From Lachnospiraceae bacterium (GTDB lineage Bacteria > Bacillota > Clostridia > Lachnospirales > Lachnospiraceae), in NCBI GenBank assembly GCA_030537145.1, contig JAUNON010000007.1, forward strand, positions 1-64,000: 64,000 bases of DNA. Direction: 5' to 3'. The translations under genes were made by a program, and so were the position numbers. Positions 34,308 through 42,690 of this stretch are shown in pieces. Within the stretch, counting starts at the first letter, position 1, and each line of letters opens with the position of its first letter. Under the pieces are notes generated by a model that was not told the origin of the DNA, ran no database searches, and was given only the letters and a program-made list of their open reading frames with translations.

Positions 34308-36038
34308 ATGAGAGATAACCAAGGCCGGTATCGAAATATGCGGGTGGATGGCGCAAGATATGACTATGGGAGCAGGATTTCTCTGAATGCGAAAAGAACA
34401 ATACTGGTGATTAATAATAACCCGAAGGACTGTGAAGCGCTGTGCAGCATTTTGAGAGATGAGTATGATATGGTGCGGGTAGGCAGCGGCCAGGCTGCTT
34501 TGGCGGCGCTGCGAAGCCATGCAGAAGAGATTTCTGCGGTAATTTTGGAAATGAATATGCTGGGAATGGACGGCTATATGCTGATGGATATCATGAAAGG
34601 GGATCATTTCCTTTCTGCCATTCCTGTGGTAGCTACTACCTCAGAAGAGGATGAGGTGGAAGAGATTCGCTGCTTGGAGAGCGGAGCCTCGGATTTTCTG
34701 ACAAGACCCTACAATCCGGAAGTGGTAAAGCACCGCATTGCCAGCATCATCCGGCTTCGGGAATCCGCTGCAATGCTGAACATGCTCAAGTATGATTATC
34801 TGACCGGCCTCTACAGCAGAGATTTCTTTTACCGTAAAGTGGTCATGACGCTGGAACGGTATCCGGATAAGGAGTTTGATATTATCTGCAGCGATGTAGA
34901 AAAGTTTAAGATGATTAATGAACGATACGGTATTCTGCGGGGAGATGAGCTGCTATGCTATCTGGCAGAGCGGTATCGGAAAAGGCTTAGGGAAACAGAA
35001 GTGTGCGGAAGGATCGGCGGCGATGTGTTTGCTTTTCTGGTGGAGCACCGGAAGGACTATAATGAGCAGCAGTTTGCCCGGGATGTGGAGCAGGGGTTTC
35101 AGGATGCACCGGTGCTGAAGCCGATCATCAAGTTCGGAGTATATGAAAGGGTGGACCGGATGCTTCCTGTTTCCGGGATGTGTGACCGGGCGATGCTTGC
35201 ATTAGGGAAGATTAAAAATCATTATGGGAAATATGTGGCGGTTTACGATGATTCCATGCGGCTTTCCCTGCTGCGGGAGCAGAGAATCCTGGATGAGATG
35301 GAAATGGCTCTGAAGAAAAAGCAGTTCCAGGTATATTATCAGCCGAAGCATGACACAAAGAATGGAAGCGTATCCGGAGCAGAGGCTCTGGTACGGTGGA
35401 TTCATCCGGAGCTTGGCTTTATGTCGCCGGGAGAATTTATTCCCCTGTTTGAGAAAAACGGATTTATCACGGAGCTGGATCTTTACGTCTGGGAGGATGT
35501 ATGCCGGACGATGGCTTCCTGGAAGGAAAGAGGGCTTCCGGAAATATCCGTTTCCGTCAACCTGTCCAGAGTGGATTTCAGCAAGCCGCAGCTTGCGCAG
35601 AAAATTCAGGGAGTGGCGGATCAGTATCAGATTCCGCATGAACTGCTGCATCTGGAGGTAACGGAATCTGCCTATACAGAGAATGCCCAACAGATCATAC
35701 ATGTGGTGGATGAGCTGCGCAAGATGGGCTTTAAGATTGAGATGGACGATTTCGGAGCAGGCTACTCCTCCCTGAATATGTTGAATGAATTATCGATCGA
35801 TGTGCTGAAGCTGGATATGCGCTTTGTACAGAATAGGAGCTTTACACGAAATAAAAGTATACTTCGGTTTATCATAAACCTTTCCAAGTGGATGAACCTG
35901 CTTACCGTAGCGGAAGGTGCGGAGACCAAGGAACAGGTGGATGAACTGCGCAGCCTGGGCTGCGATTATGTACAGGGCTATTATTTTGCAAAGCCTATGC
36001 CGGGGGACAAGTTTGAGGCATATTTATCGCAGGGATAA
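34308..36038 (+). CDS. Cyclic-di-GMP phosphodiesterase with degenerate receiver and GGDEF domains
   Basis: A 576-residue protein of the receiver-GGDEF-EAL class. The EAL domain (about 325-570) keeps all catalytic elements: AEALVRW, SVNLSRVDF, LEVTES, MDDFGAGYSSL, LKLDMRF, VAEGAE and QGYYFAKP, so hydrolysis of c-di-GMP is expected. The GGDEF motif is GGDVF, which should abolish synthesis. In the receiver the phospho-acceptor Asp is Glu81, the acidic pair is Asn36-Asn37 and the conserved Lys is Arg133, so phosphorylation is unlikely. ATG 34308 follows AGGTGG by six bases; a GTG at 34287 is the alternative. Confidence 0.9.
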   Translation: MRDNQGRYRNMRVDGARYDYGSRISLNAKRTILVINNNPKDCEALCSILRDEYDMVRVGSGQAALAALRSHAEEISAVILEMNMLGMDGYMLMDIMKGDHFLSAIPVVATTSEEDEVEEIRCLESGASDFLTRPYNPEVVKHRIASIIRLRESAAMLNMLKYDYLTGLYSRDFFYRKVVMTLERYPDKEFDIICSDVEKFKMINERYGILRGDELLCYLAERYRKRLRETEVCGRIGGDVFAFLVEHRKDYNEQQFARDVEQGFQDAPVLKPIIKFGVYERVDRMLPVSGMCDRAMLALGKIKNHYGKYVAVYDDSMRLSLLREQRILDEMEMALKKKQFQVYYQPKHDTKNGSVSGAEALVRWIHPELGFMSPGEFIPLFEKNGFITELDLYVWEDVCRTMASWKERGLPEISVSVNLSRVDFSKPQLAQKIQGVADQYQIPHELLHLEVTESAYTENAQQIIHVVDELRKMGFKIEMDDFGAGYSSLNMLNELSIDVLKLDMRFVQNRSFTRNKSILRFIINLSKWMNLLTVAEGAETKEQVDELRSLGCDYVQGYYFAKPMPGDKFEAYLSQG

Positions 36039-36097
36039 ATACGCAGATCAAAAATACATGAAATGCCGTTTACCGGATAAAATAAAGGAGAGAAAAC

Positions 36098-36137
36098 TTT
36101 ACATAGATTTTACATAAGCCCCTTTTTAGAATTTACA
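36098..36137 (+). promoter_or_regulatory. Pho-box-like direct repeats upstream of the Na/Pi transporter
   Basis: TTTACA occurs at 36098-36103 and 36109-36114, an 11-base period like the Bacillus PhoP box, and again at 36132-36137. TAGAAT at 36127-36132 could serve as the -10. The downstream genes are a phosphate transporter and a PhoB/PhoR-like pair, which supports phosphate control. Confidence 0.45.
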
Positions 36138-36175
36138 TATCTATGATATTTTCAAGATATTGTAAATTCTTTTTT
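36128..36175 (+). terminator. Hairpin with T-run after the EAL gene (terminator or operator)
   Basis: AGAATTTACA pairs with TGTAAATTCT and TATCT with AGATA, followed by six T. It would end the EAL transcript. Because the arms contain TTTACA and its complement, it could also be a two-sided regulator site. Confidence 0.6.
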
Positions 36176-36176
36176 A

Positions 36177-36232
36177 TGTTATAGGAAGTTCTCACCTTCC
36201 TATAGCACAAAAGCACTTCGTGCGGTGATGCG
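36177..36232 (+). repeat. Terminator-associated two-hairpin repeat, copy R3
   Basis: Stem TATAGGAAG with CTTCCTATA around GTTCTCAC, then GCACTTCGTGC and GATGCG. It directly follows a T-run and lies in the leader of the phosphate transporter gene. Confidence 0.7.
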
Positions 36233-36281
36233 TACGGATGAAACGATCAATGATCTGACAGGAGCAGAAAAGGGGACAATT

Positions 36282-38102
36282 ATGGACATTTTTAATGTGT
36301 TGACAATGATCGGAGGTCTTGCGCTGTTTTTATATGGAATGGAGACGATGGGCGGCGGACTTTCCAGACTTTCCGGAGGACGGATGGAGCGTTTGCTGGA
36401 ACGGCTGACCTCCCGGCGGATTATGGCGGTTTTGCTGGGAATGGCTGTTACGGCGGTTATCCAGTCATCTTCCGCCACTACGGTTATGGTGGTAGGCTTT
36501 GTAAATTCAGGAATTATGAAGCTATCTCAGGCAGTGGGCATCATTATGGGAGCAAACATCGGTACAACGATTACCTCCTGGCTGCTTAGCCTGACCGGTA
36601 TCCAAAGCTCCAATCTGCTGCTGCGTCTGCTGAAGCCCTCTTCCTTTTCTCCCGTACTGGCAGCCATTGGCGTGGCATTTCTCATGTTTTCAAAAAATGA
36701 GAAAAAGAAGGACGTTGGAAGCATTTTCATTGGGTTTGCTGTTTTAATGTTCGGTATGGAAACCATGAGCGGATCGGTAGAGCCGCTGGCTTCGATGAAA
36801 GGGTTCACCCGGATTTTTACCATGTTTTCCAATCCGGTTCTTGGTATGCTGGCGGGCGCTCTTTTGACAGCCGTGATTCAAAGCTCCTCCGCTTCCGTGG
36901 GTATCCTGCAGGCATTGTGCAGCACAGGGGCAGTTACCTTTGCAACGGCGATACCGATAATTATGGGACAGAATATCGGTACCTGCATCACTGCCATTTT
37001 GTCCAGCGTGGGCGCCAGCAAAAACGCAAAGAGGGCGGCAGCGGTGCATCTGTATTTTAATGTGATTGGAACCGTTTTGTTTATGGTCGTTTTTTATACG
37101 CTGAATTCTTTCCTGCATTTTTCTTTTCTCTCCGATGCGGCTGCTCCTGCCGGTATTGCAGTGGTACACAGCTTGTTTAATGTGGGGGCAACGATCGCAT
37201 TATTCCCCTTTGCAAAGGGGCTGGAAAAGTTGGCGGTTTTGACAATTCCGGAGAAGGAAAGCCGGAAAGAGGCGGCGGTCAGTCAGGATTTTTCCAGACT
37301 GGATGTGCGTTTCCTGGATAAACCGGGACTAGCGATAGAGGAAAGCCGAATCGTGGCCTGCAGTATGGCGAATCAGGCGAGGGAGGCCATGGATACGGCC
37401 ATATCTCTGATGCAGGAGTATGTTCCGGCAAAGGCGGAGCTGGTGATGGAATTAGAGGACCGGGTGGACAAATATGAGGATATGCTGGGTACTTATCTGG
37501 TGAAAATCAGCAGCCAGGATCTGTCCCAAAAGGACAGTAAGCTGCTTTCTTTGCTGCTGCACAGCATCGGTGATTTTGAACGGATTACCGATCATGCGGT
37601 AAACCTGGTGCAGGCCGCACAGGAAATGAACGAAAAAAATTTGGAATTCTCGGAGGAGGCAAAGGCGGAGCTTGCCGTATTTACCCGGGCGATTCAGGAT
37701 ATCATCGTTCTGGCCTTTGGGGCATTTCAAAATGGGGATCTGGACCGGGCGAAAAAAGTAGAACCGCTGGAGCAGGTGATTGATTATCTGAATATGGAGG
37801 AAAAGAAGCGCCATATCCAGCGGCTGCGCCAGGGAAAATGCACCATTGAGCTGGGCTTCGTTCTGGCAGATATTTCCACAAATCTGGAACGGGTGGCTGA
37901 CCACTGCTCCAATATTGCAGTCTGTCTTTTGCAGATGGATCGGGGCGGTTTTGATACCCATGAATTCCTGGAAGGACTGAAGGATGAAACAAATGAGGAA
38001 TTTAAGGCTGCCTGTCGGGAAATCAGCCGGCGCTACCGGCTGCCGGAGCCGTCAGCGGACAGAGGCCGGGAGGGCCTTCCGTTGCAGGCGGGGAAGGCTT
38101 GA
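36282..38102 (+). CDS. Na+/phosphate cotransporter with PhoU-like tail
   Basis: Membrane transporter of 606 residues. The Na/Pi-cotransporter core has two inverted repeats marked by QSSSATTVMVVGF and QSSSASVGILQAL within about eight to nine membrane segments. The last 220 residues form a PhoU-type helical domain (LEDRVDKYED, SIGDFERITDHAVN, LERVADHCSNIA) that may couple transport to phosphate status. ATG 36282 follows AAGGGGAC; the longer frame from 36225 includes repeat DNA. A PhoB/PhoR-like pair follows, 81 bases downstream. Confidence 0.93.
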   Translation: MDIFNVLTMIGGLALFLYGMETMGGGLSRLSGGRMERLLERLTSRRIMAVLLGMAVTAVIQSSSATTVMVVGFVNSGIMKLSQAVGIIMGANIGTTITSWLLSLTGIQSSNLLLRLLKPSSFSPVLAAIGVAFLMFSKNEKKKDVGSIFIGFAVLMFGMETMSGSVEPLASMKGFTRIFTMFSNPVLGMLAGALLTAVIQSSSASVGILQALCSTGAVTFATAIPIIMGQNIGTCITAILSSVGASKNAKRAAAVHLYFNVIGTVLFMVVFYTLNSFLHFSFLSDAAAPAGIAVVHSLFNVGATIALFPFAKGLEKLAVLTIPEKESRKEAAVSQDFSRLDVRFLDKPGLAIEESRIVACSMANQAREAMDTAISLMQEYVPAKAELVMELEDRVDKYEDMLGTYLVKISSQDLSQKDSKLLSLLLHSIGDFERITDHAVNLVQAAQEMNEKNLEFSEEAKAELAVFTRAIQDIIVLAFGAFQNGDLDRAKKVEPLEQVIDYLNMEEKKRHIQRLRQGKCTIELGFVLADISTNLERVADHCSNIAVCLLQMDRGGFDTHEFLEGLKDETNEEFKAACREISRRYRLPEPSADRGREGLPLQAGKA

Positions 38103-38183
38103 GCGGTATTGAATGGGGCATTCCGGGAACGGGAGCCATGAGCTCCTGAAAAACGTATAGAAGAATGAAACTGAGGTGCGGGG

Positions 38184-38855
38184 ATGGCATGTATATATGT
38201 GGTAGAGGATGATACCGATATTCGGGAAATTGAGGCGATTGCGCTGCGCAACAGCGGACACAGCGTGACGGATTTTGACAATGGCCGGGCATTTTTTCAA
38301 CGAATGGAGGAAAAGATACCGGATCTGGCCATTTTAGATATTATGCTTCCGGATATGGATGGCTATGAAATTGTGAAAAAAATGCGTACCAATCCGGGGA
38401 CCAGGAGAGTTCCGGTCATCATGGTGACGGCGAAAACGACGGAAATTGACATGATTAAGGGATTGGACATGGGGGCGGATGATTATATAAAAAAGCCTTT
38501 CTCCGTGATGGAGCTGATTACCAGGGTGAAGGCGGTGCTGCGGCGGACTATGGAGGAGGACAGCCGCAAATTCCTAACCGTTGGAGAGATATTTCTGGAC
38601 AATGAGCGCCATATGGTGTATGCAAGAGATAAGGCGGTTGAGCTGACCTTTAAGGAATATGAGCTCTTGAAGCTGCTGATGATAAATGCAGGCATTGTAA
38701 TGACCAGGGAGATGATTATGTACCGGGTCTGGGGGATGGAATTTGAAGGAGAGTCCCGCACTGTGGATATGCATATCAAGACACTGCGCCAAAAGCTGGG
38801 CGAAAGTGGGGCACAGATTAAGACGGTGCGCAATGTGGGATACGTGATGGAATAA
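38184..38855 (+). CDS. OmpR/PhoB-family response regulator
   Basis: DNA-binding response regulator of 223 residues. The receiver has the Asp-Asp pair in VVEDDTD, the phospho-acceptor in LAILDIMLPDMDGYE and the Lys of IKKPF. A winged-helix OmpR domain ends the protein (LTFKEYELLKLL, MYRVWG, RTVDMHIKTLRQKLG). Its position between the phosphate transporter and a PhoR-like kinase suggests phosphate sensing; nothing in the protein alone proves it. Confidence 0.93.
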   Translation: MACIYVVEDDTDIREIEAIALRNSGHSVTDFDNGRAFFQRMEEKIPDLAILDIMLPDMDGYEIVKKMRTNPGTRRVPVIMVTAKTTEIDMIKGLDMGADDYIKKPFSVMELITRVKAVLRRTMEEDSRKFLTVGEIFLDNERHMVYARDKAVELTFKEYELLKLLMINAGIVMTREMIMYRVWGMEFEGESRTVDMHIKTLRQKLGESGAQIKTVRNVGYVME

Positions 38856-38876
38856 ATCGGAAATGGCTGGGGTGAG

Positions 38877-40190
38877 ATGAAGAGAAAAATTAATAAGCAG
38901 CTAATTGGAATCGCAATCGTTGGGATTCTGGTAACTATGCTGATGATGCTGGCAGTTTCCTATGATCTGTTCAGGAAGCAGGTACAGGACGATTTGCAGG
39001 TGAACGCTCTGATGCTGAAAAACACCGGCATTTTTCAGCGGGGAAAAGAAGATGCTATTCATATTACGATCAGGGATCTGAGAGTCACCTGGATTGCTGA
39101 GGACGGGTCTGTGCTGTATGACAATGATGCGGATGTGGGCAATATGGAGAATCATTCCAGGCGTCCTGAGGTGGAGGAAGCCTTTGCGGAGGGGAGCGGC
39201 ACTGCGGTCCGCAGATCGAATACCATGAATCAAAGCACGTATTATTATGCAGTACGGATGGAGGATGGTTCTGTACTCAGGATAGCCAGGGAAGCGAAAA
39301 ATATCCTCAGTGTGTTTGAACGGGCGCTTCCCAGCATTCTTCTCATTACCGTAATTATGGTTGGAGTGTGTGTGGTTCTGGCCCATTATCTTACCGGAAA
39401 ACTGATTCGGCCGATTGAGCAGATGGCCGTGGATATGGAGGATGGTTCTGTCAACCCGGTCTACAAAGAGCTAGTGCCCTTTGCGAAAACCATACGCGCA
39501 CAGCATGAAAATATTTTGAAAAATGCAAAGATGCGGCAGGAGTTTACTGCCAACGTATCTCATGAGCTGAAAACGCCGCTGACATCAATTTCCGGCTATG
39601 CGGAGCTGATGGAAAACGGCATGGTGCAGGGAGAGGAAACGAAACGGTTTGCCTCCGAAATCCGGCGCAACGCCAGCCGCCTGCTTTCTCTGATCAATGA
39701 TATTATTCAGTTATCCGAGCTGGACAACACGGATGATAAAAGCTCCTTTGAAACGCTGGATCTGTATGAGCTGGTAAAGCATTGTGCCGAGGATCTTCGC
39801 ATAAATGCGGAAAAGCATGAGGTTTCTTTTACCTTTCAGGGGGAGAAAACCCTGATTCGGGCGAACCGTGAGATGATCATGGAACTGATTAATAATCTTT
39901 GCGACAATGCCATCCGCTATAATAACAAGAATGGCTGGGTGAATGTAAACGTAACAAACGGAAAAGAGGGAGGAAGCCTGATCGTAAGGGATAATGGAAT
40001 TGGGATTCCCAAAGAGCATCAGGACAGAGTGTTCGAGCGGTTTTACCGGGTAGATAAGAGCCGCTCCAAACAGACCGGAGGAACGGGGCTGGGACTGGCC
40101 ATCGTAAAGCATATTGTGCTGCTGCATGACGCTTCTCTGGAGCTTAACAGTGAGCCGGGGAAGGGAACGCAGATACGGGTAACGTTTTAG
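38877..40190 (+). CDS. PhoR-like sensor histidine kinase
   Basis: Membrane sensor kinase of 437 residues. Hydrophobic segments at about 10-28 and 143-165 flank an extracellular domain of about 115 residues. After a short linker come the His box ANVSHELKTPLTSISGY and the ATPase boxes NLCDNAIRYNNKNG, DNGIGIPKEHQDRVFERFYR and GTGLGLAIVKHI. It is the partner of the preceding regulator, 21 bases away. Compared with PhoR of Bacillus there is no clear cytoplasmic PAS domain. Confidence 0.92.
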   Translation: MKRKINKQLIGIAIVGILVTMLMMLAVSYDLFRKQVQDDLQVNALMLKNTGIFQRGKEDAIHITIRDLRVTWIAEDGSVLYDNDADVGNMENHSRRPEVEEAFAEGSGTAVRRSNTMNQSTYYYAVRMEDGSVLRIAREAKNILSVFERALPSILLITVIMVGVCVVLAHYLTGKLIRPIEQMAVDMEDGSVNPVYKELVPFAKTIRAQHENILKNAKMRQEFTANVSHELKTPLTSISGYAELMENGMVQGEETKRFASEIRRNASRLLSLINDIIQLSELDNTDDKSSFETLDLYELVKHCAEDLRINAEKHEVSFTFQGEKTLIRANREMIMELINNLCDNAIRYNNKNGWVNVNVTNGKEGGSLIVRDNGIGIPKEHQDRVFERFYRVDKSRSKQTGGTGLGLAIVKHIVLLHDASLELNSEPGKGTQIRVTF

Positions 40191-40218
40191 AATAGGTGTG
40201 ACAAGGTGCCAAAAATAA

Positions 40219-40260
40219 AGGCTTTCAGCAGATTTTTCATTTCTGCAGAAAGCCTCTTTT
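40219..40260 (+). terminator. Terminator of the phosphate operon
   Basis: AGGCTTTCAGCAGA pairs with TCTGCAGAAAGCCT with one mismatch, followed by CTTTTGT. Confidence 0.8.
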
Positions 40261-40332
40261 GTACCCTGATTGAAACGCACGGATTGAAAAACGGTTTGAA
40301 CCTGCTCCGGGATCAAAATAAAACGATTACAG

Positions 40333-40602
40333 TTAATCTTTGGAAATGAATTTCCTCCACCTTCTGAGGACATCCTTTAGCGGCTTATCCAGATAAGAAT
40401 AAGCCTTGTCCTTGTCCAGTCTGGAATGCCGTAAGCAGCCTCCGCTATGCTTCCTGTAATCGCAGCCAGCGTGTCGCTGTCCCCGCCGAGGGAGATGGCG
40501 TCTTTCCTTTGTTTTTATATTGTGCCATTCATAGACCGATCCTACGATGTCGCCGACGATTGCTCCAAGCATAAATTCATCCCTATTGAAATACTGAAAC
40601 AT
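40333..40602 (-). pseudogene. ADP-ribosylglycohydrolase remnant (internal deletion plus frameshift)
   Basis: On the minus strand an intact family start (MLGAIVGDIVGSVYEW, then HNIKTK) is joined to sequence that in another frame encodes the family C-terminus (AISLGGDSDTLAAITGSIAE, then AAYGIP); the first frame resumes as YLDKPLKDVLRRW. Full-length relatives have about 260 residues and a central metal-binding part, all of which is missing. The remaining 89-codon frame should not make an active enzyme. The loss looks like one internal deletion with further frame damage. Confidence 0.8.
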
Positions 40603-40635
40603 TCATAGCATAGCCGATTTTATGAAAGTATTTAA

Positions 40636-40708
40636 TGGAGATAGGGGGACTCGAACCCCTGACCTATGCGTTGCGAACGCATCGCTCTCCCAACTGAGCT
40701 ATATCCCC
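40636..40708 (-). tRNA. tRNA-Ala (anticodon CGC)
   Basis: On the minus strand: acceptor GGGGATA with TATCTCC, including the G3-U70 pair diagnostic of alanine, D stem GCTC/GAGC, anticodon stem ATGCG/CGCAT with loop TTCGCAA, T arm AGGGG/CCCCC (one mismatch or G-C slip at the outer pair). CCA is not encoded. Confidence 0.95.
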
Positions 40709-40719
40709 TGATAAAATGT

Positions 40720-40728
40720 ATTATAACA
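40720..40728 (-). promoter_or_regulatory. Extended -10 promoter of tRNA-Ala
   Basis: On the minus strand TGTTATAAT gives a TG-extended -10 about 12 bases before the tRNA; no good -35 is visible. Confidence 0.5.
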
Positions 40729-40984
40729 CTGTTTTTTCAAAATGGGAAGAAAAATATTAATCGAATTGTGACTATATTTGCTGAACCTAAAACAATATTA
40801 GTATCATAATCAGAAAACAACCAATTATAATATCGAAAATATATTTAATTCGAAAAAAGGTAAAAATATGTCGATTTATTTCAAAAAAATGAAGGAAAAA
40901 TAAAGAAAAAGTGAAAGAATTGTTACGATTTGTTTCTTCCGGTCATTTATGATAGAAATATCAGAAATGAAGGGAGATGTAAAT

Positions 40985-41360
40985 ATGAGTGGAAAATGGT
41001 CAGAATACGAATGCAGAGAAAATGTGAAGATTACAGAGCGGTATCGTAATCTTGTCGTTTACCTATATTATGATACCTGTTATAAGGAGCAGCGGTATGC
41101 GGTGGTGTTGGAGGATACAATTATGATAAACAGCAGGGAATATCCCAATAGTGAGATCCATAGTATCGCAGATATTTACGGAGGGCTTCTTTTACAGAGA
41201 AGGGCGTAATAATTTTAAGACACCGGATGGGGCAGTCTTTTGCCGGCTGCAAGGCTTGGGGCGGAATTCCCGCATTGCGCAGGAAGTGTTTATAAGAAAT
41301 TTACTGGACAATCAGGCAGTATGGATTTATGATGAAGATGTTGGGAAAACACAGGTTTAA
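40985..41360 (+). pseudogene. Small unknown gene, probably split by a frameshift
   Basis: A reading frame begins at ATG 40985 after GGGAGATG and runs for 74 codons (MSGKWSEYECREN...) to a stop at 41209. From about 41183 the next frame continues sensibly (GFFYREGRNNFKTPDG) for another 60 codons to 41360. Read as one protein with a one-base shift near 41180 it would have about 130 residues ending in a compact helical region. I do not recognise the family. A real short 74-residue protein remains possible. Confidence 0.45.
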
Positions 41361-41385
41361 ATTTTGAAAGAATGGAGGCTTTTTT

Positions 41386-41982
41386 ATGGAGTTTCTGAAA
41401 AAGTTGCGTATGAATGCGGTGATAAATGGAGTCCTGACGATTCTCATGGGGCTGCTGTTTCTTATTTTTCCGTATAGCGCCAGCAATACTGTGGCTGTAA
41501 TCGCAGGCATCGTTGTATTATGTATTGGAATTTTTGATATCCTTCGGTATTTTACTGCAGGCGGATATTCTTACTATGTGCACGGCAGCCTTTTCATGGG
41601 AGTGGTGAAATGTGTATTAGGGATCTTTATTTTTACCCATACGGATACCATGGTAGCGCTCTTTTCCTATGTGTTCAGCATCTTTATCATTGTCAGCGGA
41701 GTTACCTGCATGGAAAATTCGGTGCAGATAAAGCAGGCGGGAGTATCCGGATGGCTTTTGACCATGGTTCTGTCCGTCCTGGTGACGGCGGCAGGCATAG
41801 CCATGCTGTTTTATCCGATTGAGGCAGCTTCCACGGCGGCTTTCCTGATCGGTATCGTTCTTCTGGTAGACGGCGCTACGGAACTGCTGACCTTGTATCA
41901 ACTGAAGAGAATCCGAAAGGATTTCTTCCGGGCGCTGAAGGACATTCAGGATGAAATAGAAGGAAATGTGATTGACCAGTAA
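41386..41982 (+). CDS. DUF308 (HdeD-like) membrane protein
   Basis: Integral membrane protein of 198 residues with six hydrophobic segments, arranged as repeats of the DUF308 type (GVLTILMGLLFLIFP, GIVVLCIGIFDIL, ILLVDG-like turns). The C-terminal 30 residues are charged and cytoplasmic. E. coli HdeD is linked to acid stress, but the wider family has no settled function. GGAGG precedes ATG 41386. The nth gene follows after 17 bases, so the two may share a transcript. Confidence 0.83.
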   Translation: MEFLKKLRMNAVINGVLTILMGLLFLIFPYSASNTVAVIAGIVVLCIGIFDILRYFTAGGYSYYVHGSLFMGVVKCVLGIFIFTHTDTMVALFSYVFSIFIIVSGVTCMENSVQIKQAGVSGWLLTMVLSVLVTAAGIAMLFYPIEAASTAAFLIGIVLLVDGATELLTLYQLKRIRKDFFRALKDIQDEIEGNVIDQ

Positions 41983-41999
41983 AGGATAGGTTGGAGAAA

Positions 42000-42641
42000 A
42001 TGACAAAAGAGGAATTGGCTCTGGAAGTGATCGAGAGACTGAAGAAGGAGTATCCGGATGCCGGCTGTACTCTGGATTATGACCAGGCATGGAAATTACT
42101 GGTGAGTGTACGGCTGGCCGCACAGTGTACAGATGCCAGAGTGAATGTGGTGGTGGAGGGGCTGTTTGCAAAATATCCCAGTGTGGATGCGCTGGCAGCG
42201 GCTTCTCCGGAGGAGATCGAAGAGATCGTAAAGCCCTGCGGGCTGGGCAGAAGTAAGGCCAGGGACATCAGCGCCTGTATGCGGATGCTGAAGGAGGATT
42301 ACGGCGGAAAGATACCGGATGATTTTGATGCTTTATTGAAGCTGCCGGGAGTGGGAAGAAAAAGTGCCAACCTGATTATGGGGGATGTATTTGGGAAGCC
42401 GGCGATTGTGACGGATACTCACTGTATCCGCCTGACGAACCGGATTGGCCTGGTGGATCAGATCAAGGAGCCGAAGAAGGTGGAGATGGCGCTTTGGAAA
42501 ATCATCCCGCCGGAAGAGGGCAGTGATTTCTGCCACCGGCTGGTATACCACGGGCGGGAGGTATGCACCGCCAGAACGCATCCCCACTGTGAAAAATGCT
42601 GCCTGGCGGACATCTGCGCCTCCTGCGAATGCCGTTCCTAA
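42000..42641 (+). CDS. nth: Endonuclease III
   Basis: Base-excision repair DNA glycosylase and AP lyase, 213 residues. The helix-hairpin-helix carries LKLPGVGRKSANL with the catalytic Lys; the catalytic Asp is in VTDTHCIRLTNRIG. The C-terminal [4Fe-4S] cysteines are CTARTHPHCEKCCLADIC, where the first spacing is seven residues and not the usual six. ATG 42000 is preferred over a TTG nine bases upstream because GGAG sits between them. Confidence 0.93.
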   Translation: MTKEELALEVIERLKKEYPDAGCTLDYDQAWKLLVSVRLAAQCTDARVNVVVEGLFAKYPSVDALAAASPEEIEEIVKPCGLGRSKARDISACMRMLKEDYGGKIPDDFDALLKLPGVGRKSANLIMGDVFGKPAIVTDTHCIRLTNRIGLVDQIKEPKKVEMALWKIIPPEEGSDFCHRLVYHGREVCTARTHPHCEKCCLADICASCECRS

Positions 42642-42690
42642 GGGCTGTTTACTGCTTTCCCGGCGCATACCTTCCGTCTGCGGCCAGATA

